Shown: one piece after another, positions 57,180-64,000 of the stretch
Layout of the letters: every line of letters starts with the position of its first letter
Numbering within the stretch: the stretch's first letter is position 1
The notes under the pieces: generated by a model
What the model was told of the DNA's origin: nothing
The model's input: only the letters and a program-made list of their open reading frames with translations
The model's database searches: none
NCBI RefSeq assembly: GCF_014648915.1
Contig: NZ_BMSA01000033.1
Location: forward strand, 1 to 64,000
Direction: 5' to 3'
Length of the DNA: 64,000 nt
DNA from: Streptomyces phaeofaciens
GTDB taxonomy: Bacteria > Actinomycetota > Actinomycetes > Streptomycetales > Streptomycetaceae
Made by a program: the position numbers and the translations under genes

Positions 57180-57695
57180 CCGTCGGGCCGGCGTACGCGG
57201 ACGTGCCGGGCCCCAGGCCCGCCCACCGAGCCTCCGGCATGATCCGCCGGGGAACGGCCCCGGGATCGGCACCGGGGGCGTGGCGCGCTGCCCGGCTCTA
57301 CCTGCCGGGCAAGGGGCCCGCCTTGCCGGTCGGGGCCACGCCGTCGGTCGGGGCTGCGCCGTCGGGCAGGGCAACGCCGTCGGTCGGGGCCACGCCGTCG
57401 GGCAGGGGGCCCACTACGCCGGTCAGGTTGCGCCGCCGGGCCGGAGACACCCAAGCCGGTCAGGCCCGTGCCGCCGGTCGGGGCCCGCCGTTTCGGTCAG
57501 GCCCGTGCCGCCGGTCGGGGGCCCGCCGTGTCGGTCAGGGCCAGGCAGCCGGGCCGGAGGCCCACCGAGCTGGACAGGTCCTACGCCGTCGGTCAGGCCG
57601 ACGCCGCTGGTCCGGGGGCCGCCGTGCCGGACAGGCGCACGCCGGCGATCGGGGGCCCGCCATGCCGGTCAGGCCCGCACCGCCCGGCCGGAGGC
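57180..57695. repeat. Degenerate tandem repeats between the SIMPL and TetR genes
   Basis: No gene is supported in this 516-bp gap. From 57340 to 57411 four 18-bp units start GCCGTCGG (GCCGTCGGTCGGGGCCAC and variants). From 57458 to 57532 a 37/38-bp unit (GGTCAGGCCCGTGCCGCCGG ...) occurs twice, then decays to about 57690. Open frames across it in several phases are low complexity (Pro/Gly/Arg/Ala) and have no start signals, so I treat it as repeat DNA. Confidence 0.7.
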
Positions 57696-58379
57696 CTACG
57701 CGCCAGGCCGTGGCCGGTCGTCGGTCCGGGAGAGTGGCCGGGAGGCCGGACCCGCCGCCCGGCGCTCCTTGGTGTTCAACGTGCCCGGTGCCAGGTCGAG
57801 TTCGCGGGCCAGGGCCTCGTCGACCCACTCCTGGGCACGGGCCCGGGACACCGCTCCGGCGTAGGACGTCAGCTGCACGGCGAAGCCGTCGAGCAGCGCG
57901 GTCAGCCGCAGGGCCGTGGCCGTCGGCTCCGGGCAGCGGAACTCGCCGGCCGCCACGCCCTCCGCTATCACCTCGGTGAGCGCGGCCTTCCACTCCCGGT
58001 CGAGGTCCCGGGCGACCTCCCGCAGCGCGGGCTCGCGCAGCGACACCGCCCAGCCCTCGATCCACAGCCGCCAGCCCTTGGCCTGGCCCGTGGGCGCGTA
58101 CCAGCGGACCGCCGAGCGCAGCCGGCGCAGCGCGCTCGTCCGGCGGCCGAGCAGCTTGCGCAGATGCGCCAGGTCGTCCTCGGCGGCATGCGCGAACGCG
58201 GCCGCGACCAGCTTCTCCTTGGTCGAGAAGTGGTAGAGGACCAGCGCGTTGCTGACACCGAGGGCCGCGGCCACGTCGGCGATCCTGACCGCCGCCACGC
58301 CCCGCGCCTCGATCTGCCCGATGGCGGCCCGCAGCAGCTCCTCGCGCCGCTCGGCCACACTCAACCGCACCCTCGCCAC
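57696..58379 (-). CDS. TetR family transcriptional regulator
   Basis: 227 aa. Helix-turn-helix at residues about 10-55: ERREELLRAAIGQIEARGVA, AVRIADVAAALGVSNALVLY, HFSTKEKLVAAAF. The C-terminal half (LWIEGWAVSLREPALREVAR, ATALRLTALLDGFAVQLTSY) is BetI-like. Its C-terminal 25 residues (RRAAGPASRPLSRTDDRPRP) are disordered. It is 40 bp downstream of the dehydrogenase gene on the same strand, so the two are probably co-transcribed. The inverted repeat at 59644-59663 in front of the dehydrogenase is a good candidate for its operator. Confidence 0.88.
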   Translation of the reverse strand: MARVRLSVAERREELLRAAIGQIEARGVAAVRIADVAAALGVSNALVLYHFSTKEKLVAAAFAHAAEDDLAHLRKLLGRRTSALRRLRSAVRWYAPTGQAKGWRLWIEGWAVSLREPALREVARDLDREWKAALTEVIAEGVAAGEFRCPEPTATALRLTALLDGFAVQLTSYAGAVSRARAQEWVDEALARELDLAPGTLNTKERRAAGPASRPLSRTDDRPRPGA

Positions 58380-58419
58380 GCCGTCACCCTACACAGCGGC
58401 CGCGACCTGCGCCGATGCC

Positions 58420-59619
58420 TCAGCGGTGGCGGCCGAACCGCTCCTTGATCATCGTCAGCCGCTCCTCGGCGACGGCGTGCGCGGCGGCCCGGGGCGTGCC
58501 GCCGTCCGCCTCCGCGCGCGCCAGCACCAGCTCCACCAGGGTCCGCATCGCGCGGCGGGTGTACGCGAAGGCCTCGTCGGCGTCCGCGCCGATGTCGCCG
58601 AACAGCGTCCACCACCACCAGGCGTTCGTCCCGGAGTTCACCACGACGTCCGGCAGGACGCTCACCCCGCGCGCGTGCAGCAGCGCCTCCGCCTCGGGCA
58701 GGACCGGCATGTTGGCCGCCTCGGCGATCCACCGGGCGCCGATCCGCTCCTGCTCCTCGACCCCGATCGCGTACGACACGGCCGCCGGCACCAGCACCTC
58801 CGCCTCCGCCGACAGCCAGGCGTCGCCCGGCAGCTCACGGTCCCCGGGCCGCAGCACCGACCGGTCCACGGCTCCGTGGCCGTCCCGCGCGGCGAGCAGT
58901 GCCTCCACGTCGAGGCCGGCCGGGTTGGCGATCGTGCCCTTGACGTCGGCGACGGCCACGACCGACAGGCCCGCGCGCGTGAGGAAGCGTGCGGTGGCCC
59001 CGCCCATGGTGCCCAGGCCCTGGAGCGAGACCCGCGTCCCGGTGTACGGCACCCCGGCCCGGTCCAGTGCGGTCAGCACGGCCTCGGCGACCCCGCAGCC
59101 GCCGGCCAGCTCGTCCAGCCCGATGCCGTCCACCTCGACGGCGAAGGCGTCCGCGAGCCGCGCGCGAGCCGTCGTCTCGTCGTCGAGCAGCGGGTACACG
59201 GCCTGCACGGAGGACACCAGCCCCGCCTCGGCGGCCGCCCGGTCCACCAGGTCCTGGGTCAGCCCCAGGTCCTCACCGGTGGTCCAGCAGCTCTCCACGT
59301 ACGGCCGCACCGCGCGCAGGTACCGCACGAGCAGCCCGTACGCCTGCGGGTCCCGCGGATCGCAGTCGATGCCGCCCTTGGCGCCGCCCAGCGGGACGTA
59401 GCGGGCCCGCGGGTCGTAGTGCAGCGCCTCCTTGAGGCTCATGCCGCGGGCGAGCCCGGTGACCTCCTCCAGGGTGCAGCCCTCGCGCATCCGCAGACCG
59501 CCGCTGCACACCCCGCGCACCAGCCGGTCCACGACCAGGAACCCCTGGCGGCCGGTGAGGTCGTCGGTCCAGGTGAGGGACACGAACGGGGCGGCGGTCT
59601 GGCGGACCGGGGTGGTCAT
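58420..59619 (-). CDS. Glu/Leu/Phe/Val-type amino-acid dehydrogenase
   Basis: 399 aa. NAD(P)-dependent oxidative deamination of an amino acid. The catalytic Lys is in PLGGAKGGIDCDPRD, a substrate block GLRMREGCTLEEVTGLARGM precedes it, the NAD-binding site is VSLQGLGTMGGATARFLTRA, and NSGTNAWWWWTLFGDI closes the active site. The pattern fits the class containing Leu, Val and Glu dehydrogenases, but the pocket cannot be assigned. ATG 59619 has CGAGGAG upstream. It forms an operon with the TetR gene and is divergent from the MBL-fold hydrolase. Confidence 0.87.
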   Translation of the reverse strand: MTTPVRQTAAPFVSLTWTDDLTGRQGFLVVDRLVRGVCSGGLRMREGCTLEEVTGLARGMSLKEALHYDPRARYVPLGGAKGGIDCDPRDPQAYGLLVRYLRAVRPYVESCWTTGEDLGLTQDLVDRAAAEAGLVSSVQAVYPLLDDETTARARLADAFAVEVDGIGLDELAGGCGVAEAVLTALDRAGVPYTGTRVSLQGLGTMGGATARFLTRAGLSVVAVADVKGTIANPAGLDVEALLAARDGHGAVDRSVLRPGDRELPGDAWLSAEAEVLVPAAVSYAIGVEEQERIGARWIAEAANMPVLPEAEALLHARGVSVLPDVVVNSGTNAWWWWTLFGDIGADADEAFAYTRRAMRTLVELVLARAEADGGTPRAAAHAVAEERLTMIKERFGRHR

Positions 59620-59643
59620 GGGGACTCCTCGTCCGAGGCATTT

Positions 59644-59663
59644 TACTGAACAGCGAGTCAGTA
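59644..59663. promoter_or_regulatory. TetR-type operator upstream of the dehydrogenase gene
   Basis: TACTGA, 8 bp, TCAGTA (59644-59663), overlapping a -10-like TAAAAT read on the minus strand (plus-strand ATTTTA, 59640-59645). The symmetry and the TetR gene in the same transcription unit make autoregulation likely. Confidence 0.6.
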
Positions 59664-59783
59664 TCGGGAGCCCGGCGGTGGCCTGTCAACGCGGAGCTGA
59701 CGGCCGCCGCGACCGGGGTGCCGCGGCGTTGTCGCAGGGGGCGACCATAATGGAATGCCTCAGCGACTCCACCTGGAGGTACC

Positions 59784-61016
59784 GTGTCCGGTTTCCGTTC
59801 CCTGCGCTCCGGGCTCCGCGCGCTGCAGCCCGAGGCCTTCGGCGCGGACCCGAGCGGTGAGCGCATGGCGCGCATCCGCAGATCGCCCCACTTCAAGGAC
59901 GGCGTCTTCCAGAACCCCGGCGGCCCCGCGCGGACCCGCCCCTCGGGTTCGGCGCTCGACTTCGCCAAGGTCTTCTTCGACAAGGACGAACGGCCCCGCC
60001 GTTCCCCCGCGGGCACGGTGCCGGTGCACCCCACCACCCTCGCCGATCTGGCCGGGCCGCCCGCCACGGGCCTGCGGCTGACCTGGATGGGCCACTCCAG
60101 TGTGCTCGCCGAGATCGACGGGCAGCGCGTGCTCTTCGACCCGGTCTGGGGCGACCGCTGCTCACCGTTCGCCTTCGCGGGACCCAAGCGGCTGCACCCG
60201 GTTCCGCTGCCGCTGGCCGCGCTGGGTCCGGTCGACGTCGTCGTCATCTCCCACGACCACTACGACCACCTCGACATGCCCACGATCAAGGCGCTGGCCG
60301 GTACGGACACCCTGTTCGCCGTGCCGCTCGGTGTCGGCGCCCACCTGGAGCACTGGGGTGTGTCCGCCGACCGGCTGCGCGAGCTGGACTGGCACGAGGC
60401 GACCAAGGTCGGCGGGCTCACCCTCACCGCGACCCCGGCCCGCCACTTCTGCGGCCGCGGCCTGCGCAACACCCAGCACACCCTCTGGGCCTCCTGGGTC
60501 GTCGAGGGTGAGCGGCACCGGATCTACCACAGCGGTGACACCGGCTACTTCGAGGGCTTCAAGGAGATCGGCGCCGACCACGGCCCGTTCGACGCGACGA
60601 TGATCCAGATCGGTGCGTACTCCGACTTCTGGCCCGACATCCACATGACGCCCGAGGAGGGCGTGCGCGCCCATCTCGACCTTCAGGGCGGTGAGCCGAC
60701 CGGGGTCCTGCTGCCGATCCACTGGGGCACCTTCAACCTCGCCACGCACGCGTGGGTGGAGCCGGGCGAGGGCACGCTGGCCGCCGCGCGGGCCGCGGGG
60801 GCGCCGGTCGCCCTGCCTCGGCCGGGGCAGCCGTTCGAGCCCGGCGGGGAGGACGTTCCGGCGCAGCCGTGGTGGCGGGACGCGGCACACGCCCCGGCGG
60901 GTGGCTGGCAGGCGCCGACCGAGGCCTCGGTCAAGGCCAAAGCCGATACCGAGCGTGACATTGCGAAGGGTGCCCCCGAGGACGGCGAGGCGCCGGAGGT
61001 GGTTCCGGCGAGCTGA
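59784..61016 (+). CDS. MBL-fold metallohydrolase (UlaG/NAPE-PLD-like)
   Basis: 410 aa. Zinc site H157-D-H-Y-D-H162 in ISHDHYDHLDMPT, further ligands in TPARHFCGRGL and IYHSGDTGYFEGF, and the final His in LPIHWGTFNLATHAW. The N-terminal GLRLTWMGHSSVLAEIDGQ and DPVWGDRCSPF blocks group it with NAPE-PLD/UlaG-type lactonases and phosphodiesterases. It probably acts on a phospholipid or a cyclic metabolite; which one is unknown. The last 60 residues are low complexity, rich in Ala, Pro and Glu. GTG 59784 has CTGGAGGT directly upstream. Confidence 0.9.
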   Translation: MSGFRSLRSGLRALQPEAFGADPSGERMARIRRSPHFKDGVFQNPGGPARTRPSGSALDFAKVFFDKDERPRRSPAGTVPVHPTTLADLAGPPATGLRLTWMGHSSVLAEIDGQRVLFDPVWGDRCSPFAFAGPKRLHPVPLPLAALGPVDVVVISHDHYDHLDMPTIKALAGTDTLFAVPLGVGAHLEHWGVSADRLRELDWHEATKVGGLTLTATPARHFCGRGLRNTQHTLWASWVVEGERHRIYHSGDTGYFEGFKEIGADHGPFDATMIQIGAYSDFWPDIHMTPEEGVRAHLDLQGGEPTGVLLPIHWGTFNLATHAWVEPGEGTLAAARAAGAPVALPRPGQPFEPGGEDVPAQPWWRDAAHAPAGGWQAPTEASVKAKADTERDIAKGAPEDGEAPEVVPAS

Positions 61017-61037
61017 CCGGGACCGGCGGTACGGAAT

Positions 61038-61076
61038 GGCGAGGGCCGGGGAGTCAAGGACTCTCCGGCCCTCGCC
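61038..61076 (+). terminator. Terminator after the MBL-fold gene
   Basis: An 18-bp stem (61038-61055 with 61059-61076, one G-U pair) closed by the loop AAG, about 20 bp after the stop codon. Confidence 0.75.
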
Positions 61077-61370
61077 GTCCGTTCCGGAACATCTCTGACC
61101 AGCTCTGATCGGTTTCTTTCCAAGCTGGGCGCCGAGGGTGGTCGCGGTATCGGTCTGTCGTGCGAAGGCTCATACCAGAGCGGGACGCTGCACGGGGGAC
61201 TTTGTCAACTGCCCACCGCACCTGATGCGTTGGCGACTACTGTGAGTGTCCGTCGGGCAACGAGGGGCCGAATTCTTCGGCCCTCGCGACCGACACCGCG
61301 ATGGCGCATGCCCGGGCCGCGCACCCTGCGCGAGCCACCAGGCCCGACGGACCCCAGTACGAGGACACCG
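61077..61370 (+). promoter_or_regulatory. Intergenic region before the CvnA-like gene
   Basis: About 294 bp. A hairpin with one bulged G (CGAGGGGCCGAA at 61261-61272 with TTCGGCCCTCG at 61276-61286) lies 85 bp before the ATG; it could be a 5'-UTR structure. No good -10/-35 pair was found; TTGTCA occurs at 61202-61207. No other gene is seen. Confidence 0.35.
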
Positions 61371-64000
61371 ATGTCTCACCTCCGCGCACCGGCCGTACGC
61401 GCAGACCGCCGTGAGGGCGGGCGGCACGGGCGGCCCGCCGCCCGCACGGTACCCGCGACGGCCGAGACACACATACGGCCCCAGCTGCTGCGACTCGCCG
61501 TGCTCCCGCCGACCGCGGTCGCCCTGAGCGCCTGCGCGGCCGTGCTGTTCACCGTGCGCTCCACCGGCGCCCGCCCCAGCGCCACCCTGTGGGCGGTCCT
61601 GGCCGGAGCGGTCGCGGTGACCGGGGTGGGGATCGTGGTCGCCGCCGTGGCCGCCGACCGCGCCGCCCGCTCCGTCAGCGACCGCGTCGCCGCCCTGCGC
61701 CGGCACAGCGCGCGCGGCGAGGCCGACCTGCGCGCACTCATCGACGCGCTGCGCCGCGGAGAGACGCCGCCCCCGCGCAAGACACGCGGCGGGCCGCCCG
61801 GTGACGCCGACGAGTTCGAGCTGCTCGCCGCCGACCTCGCCCGCGCGCACGACGGGGCCGTCGGCGCCGTCGTCCAGGCCTCCCAGCTGTCCAGCCACGC
61901 CGGGAGCGAACAGAAGCTGGAGGTCTTCGTCAACCTCGCCCGACGGCTTCAGTCGCTCGTGCACCGCGAGATCTCCATCCTCGACGAGCTGGAGAACGAG
62001 ATCGAGGACCCGGCCCTGCTCAAGGGGCTGTTCCACGTCGACCACCTCGCCACCCGCATCCGCCGGCACGCCGAGAACCTCGCGGTGCTCGGCGGGGCGG
62101 TGTCCCGGAGGCAGTGGAGCAACCCCGTCTCCATGACCGAGGTGCTGCGCTCGGCCATCGCCGAGGTCGAGCAGTACTCACGGGTCAGGCTGGTCCCGCC
62201 GATCGACGGCGAACTGCGCGGACACGCCGTGGCCGACGTCATCCACCTGCTCGCCGAGCTCGTCGAGAACGCCACGGTGTTCTCCGCGCCGCACACCCAG
62301 GTGCTGCTGCGCGCCAACCTCGTCACCTCCGGGCTCGCCGTCGAGGTCGAGGACCGCGGGCTCGGCATGCCCGTCGACGAGCAGAGCCGGATGAACGCCC
62401 TGCTCGCCGACCCCGACCAGGTCAACGTCGGCCGCCTCCTGGCCGACGGCCGCATCGGCCTGTTCGTGGTGTCCCAGCTGGCCCGCCGGCACGGCATCCG
62501 GGTCCGGTTGCAGAACAACATCTACGGCGGGGTCCAGGCGGTGCTCGTCGTACCGCAGGACCTGCTCGGCCCGGCGCCCGGACTCGCCGTCCCGCAGGGG
62601 CGGGAGAACACCGGCGGCGGGGCGCCGCACCCGCGGTCGACCGAGACGCCGGCCCATGGCGTACCCGGCGTCGACCGGGTGCCGTCCGCCACGGGGGCGG
62701 GCGACACCACCGGCGGTGCACGGCACGCCGTCGCGCCCCGGCGCGAAGAGAGCGTGAACGGGTCGGGCACGGGAGCACGACCCGTTGTCGCGGCGGGGGC
62801 ACCGCGCCCGCCGGAGCGGCGCACAGCCCCCGCCGGGCACCGGTCGCCCCACCAGCCCCAGCTCCCCGCCTCGCGGCCCGACCCGGCCGGCACCGCCGCC
62901 CGGTTGCCGCGCAGGGACCGGCCGGTGACGCCCGCACCGGGCACCGCGGCGACGGCGGCGACCGCGTCCGGCCGGGGGCCCGCTCCCCGTACCGGCGGAC
63001 CGGACGACCCGGCCGCCACCGCGGGGGTCCCGCACCGGGACGCCCGGCCCGGATCCGGGAGGCCCGGGGGCGACGGTCCCGTGGAGCCGTCCGCCCTCTC
63101 GTCCCCGTCGGCCCGGCACGATCCGGCGTCCTCGAACGAGCGGGGGGCGACCCCGCTGCCCGTGCGGGGCGCGTACCCGGAGCGGGCCAATCCGGCGGAG
63201 GCGGTGCCGGGCATCCGGCCCGCCGACCGGCCCGTCGTCGAGGGCAACGCCGGCATCGTGCCCGTCCCGCGGAGCGGTGCGGTGCGCGGCACCATGGGCA
63301 AGCCCCAGCTGCCCCGCCGCCGTGCCCAGGAGCACATCGCGCCCCAGCTGCGCGGCGGACCGGCACCCCGGCAGGACGACGAACAGCCCGTCGGCCACGA
63401 CCCCGGGCTGATGGCCGCCTTCCAGCGGGGCATCGGTCTCGCCGAGGCCCAGCAGAGCCTGGAGGCGGAGGGCATGGAGTCGGGGTCGTTCCCCGCCTGG
63501 GAGGCCCTGGAGCACAGTTCGTACCCGGTCTCCGACGCCCTGGAAGCGGTCCTGCGGACGGCGTCGAACCCGGCACCGACGCCCCCGTCCCCGGCCGGGC
63601 ACCCGGCACCGGACGCCCCCTCCACCCCGGCGGCCCGGCGACCCATGACGGACGACCTCTCCGCCCGCGCCCGCCGCTCCACGGCGGACGACCTCTCCAC
63701 CCCGGCCCCCCGGCCCGCCTCGGACGGCCCCGCGCACCCGGCCCGTACCCCCGCGCCGGACAGTCCCTCGACGCCCGCCCGCACCCCCGTGCCGGACGGA
63801 CGCCCGGCCCCGTCCTTCCTCACCCCGTCGCCGTTCAGGGACGTACCCACCACGCCGACGTACTCCAGGGACGTACCCACCACGCCGACGTACTCCAGGG
63901 ACGTGTCCACCACCCCGACGTACTCCAGGGACGTACCCACCACCCCGACGTCCCCCATATCCGAGGCGACGCCCTCGCACGCGCCCGTGTCCCCCCGGGC
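61371..64000 (+). CDS. CvnA-like sensor ATPase (conservon first gene), partial
   Basis: The reading frame is open from ATG 61371 to the right edge (876 codons and two bases; no stop). Two membrane helices near the N-terminus (LLRLAVLPPTAVALSACAAV, then ATLWAVLAGAVAVTGVGIVV) are followed by a HAMP-like region, a phosphoacceptor-like helix pair and a GHKL ATPase: N box LAELVENATVFSAPHTQV, G1 VEDRGLGMPVD, G2 DGRIGLFVVSQLARRHGI. There is no large extracellular sensing domain. The rest is a long Pro/Ala/Arg-rich, probably disordered tail with four 10-residue repeats at the end. In Streptomyces this gene type starts a four-gene conservon (roadblock protein, DUF742 protein, small GTPase), expected just beyond the window. 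Confidence 0.85.
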   Translation, partial: MSHLRAPAVRADRREGGRHGRPAARTVPATAETHIRPQLLRLAVLPPTAVALSACAAVLFTVRSTGARPSATLWAVLAGAVAVTGVGIVVAAVAADRAARSVSDRVAALRRHSARGEADLRALIDALRRGETPPPRKTRGGPPGDADEFELLAADLARAHDGAVGAVVQASQLSSHAGSEQKLEVFVNLARRLQSLVHREISILDELENEIEDPALLKGLFHVDHLATRIRRHAENLAVLGGAVSRRQWSNPVSMTEVLRSAIAEVEQYSRVRLVPPIDGELRGHAVADVIHLLAELVENATVFSAPHTQVLLRANLVTSGLAVEVEDRGLGMPVDEQSRMNALLADPDQVNVGRLLADGRIGLFVVSQLARRHGIRVRLQNNIYGGVQAVLVVPQDLLGPAPGLAVPQGRENTGGGAPHPRSTETPAHGVPGVDRVPSATGAGDTTGGARHAVAPRREESVNGSGTGARPVVAAGAPRPPERRTAPAGHRSPHQPQLPASRPDPAGTAARLPRRDRPVTPAPGTAATAATASGRGPAPRTGGPDDPAATAGVPHRDARPGSGRPGGDGPVEPSALSSPSARHDPASSNERGATPLPVRGAYPERANPAEAVPGIRPADRPVVEGNAGIVPVPRSGAVRGTMGKPQLPRRRAQEHIAPQLRGGPAPRQDDEQPVGHDPGLMAAFQRGIGLAEAQQSLEAEGMESGSFPAWEALEHSSYPVSDALEAVLRTASNPAPTPPSPAGHPAPDAPSTPAARRPMTDDLSARARRSTADDLSTPAPRPASDGPAHPARTPAPDSPSTPARTPVPDGRPAPSFLTPSPFRDVPTTPTYSRDVPTTPTYSRDVSTTPTYSRDVPTTPTSPISEATPSHAPVSPR
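63837..63956 (+). repeat. Four 30-bp tandem repeats in the CvnA-like gene
   Basis: Units at 63837-63866, 63867-63896, 63897-63926 and 63927-63956 encode RDVPTTPTYS, RDVPTTPTYS, RDVSTTPTYS and RDVPTTPTSP. The first two are identical at DNA level, pointing to recent duplication. Confidence 0.9.

Noticed and set aside
57325..57690. CRISPR array
   Set aside because: Units are adjacent and degenerate with no unique spacers of constant length, and no cas gene is present.
57203..57979. Plus-strand 258-codon frame in the repeat region
   Set aside because: Low complexity Pro/Gly/Arg product, no ribosome binding site, and it overlaps a convincing TetR gene on the other strand.
1..64000. tRNA, rRNA, insertion sequences, integrases, attachment sites
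   Set aside because: None recognised on reading; no transposase or integrase motif in any frame and no cloverleaf-like sequence noticed. A covariance-model scan was not possible here.

Overview
The window is chromosomal DNA from a high-GC actinomycete, almost certainly a Streptomyces. Third codon positions are strongly G/C, GTG and TTG starts are common, and ATGA/GTGA stop-start overlaps are frequent. It carries the actinobacterial type of hopanoid cluster, a c-di-AMP (ydaO) riboswitch in front of a LysM/M23 cell-wall hydrolase, and the first gene of a conservon-type signalling unit. I saw no rRNA, tRNA, CRISPR array, transposase or phage gene.

Layout. (1) 1-4.4 kb: a secreted YCF48-like propeller protein, a gene remnant, endonuclease V, small proteins, a saccharopine-dehydrogenase-like reductase and an MmcQ/YjbR protein. 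(2) 4.4-9.1 kb: an acyl-CoA operon (CaiB-type CoA transferase or racemase, thiolase, fused FadB-type hydratase/dehydrogenase) with a good promoter. (3) 9.2-26.2 kb: mixed single genes: membrane acyltransferase, MerR regulator, macro-domain remnant with a PfkB kinase, secreted M1 aminopeptidase, secreted X-Pro dipeptidyl peptidase, D-amino-acid-oxidase-like FAD enzyme, ABC-F protein, Tex, enoyl-CoA hydratase, an RsbW-like ATPase, IPP isomerase, CDF metal transporter and GalE.

(4) 26.5-33.6 kb: a compact seven-gene operon: DUF5941/CDP-alcohol phosphotransferase, LicC-like cytidylyltransferase, sn-glycerol-1-phosphate-dehydrogenase-like enzyme, a second CDP-alcohol phosphotransferase with an altered active-site motif, GT2 glycosyltransferase, and a TagG/TagH-type ABC exporter. 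Together they look like a pathway that makes a polyol phosphate, activates it with CTP, transfers it to a lipid or glycan and exports the product. I know of no characterised pathway with this gene set, and this is the main candidate for an undescribed system. (5) 33.9-46.9 kb: the hopanoid operon hpnC-hpnD-(small ORF)-hpnE-polyprenyl synthase-shc-hpnG-hpnH-ispG-dxs-aminotransferase. It carries its own copies of two MEP-pathway genes and should lead from DXP to aminobacteriohopanetriol. With idi at 23.3 kb, isoprenoid supply is concentrated here.

(6) 46.9-52.5 kb: an XRE-cupin regulator with a clear twin operator and a small membrane protein, a tyrosine phosphatase, a GH36 alpha-galactosidase, and the riboswitch-controlled LysM/M23 peptidase. 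(7) 52.6-64 kb: a pectin module (PL11 rhamnogalacturonan lyase plus a DUF6250 protein) behind a LacI-type operator, an SGNH esterase, a SIMPL protein, a stretch of degenerate tandem repeats, a TetR regulator with a Glu/Leu/Val-type dehydrogenase, an MBL-fold hydrolase, and a large CvnA-like sensor ATPase that runs off the right edge.

All assignments rest on reading the translated sequence and recalling family motifs; no search was run.
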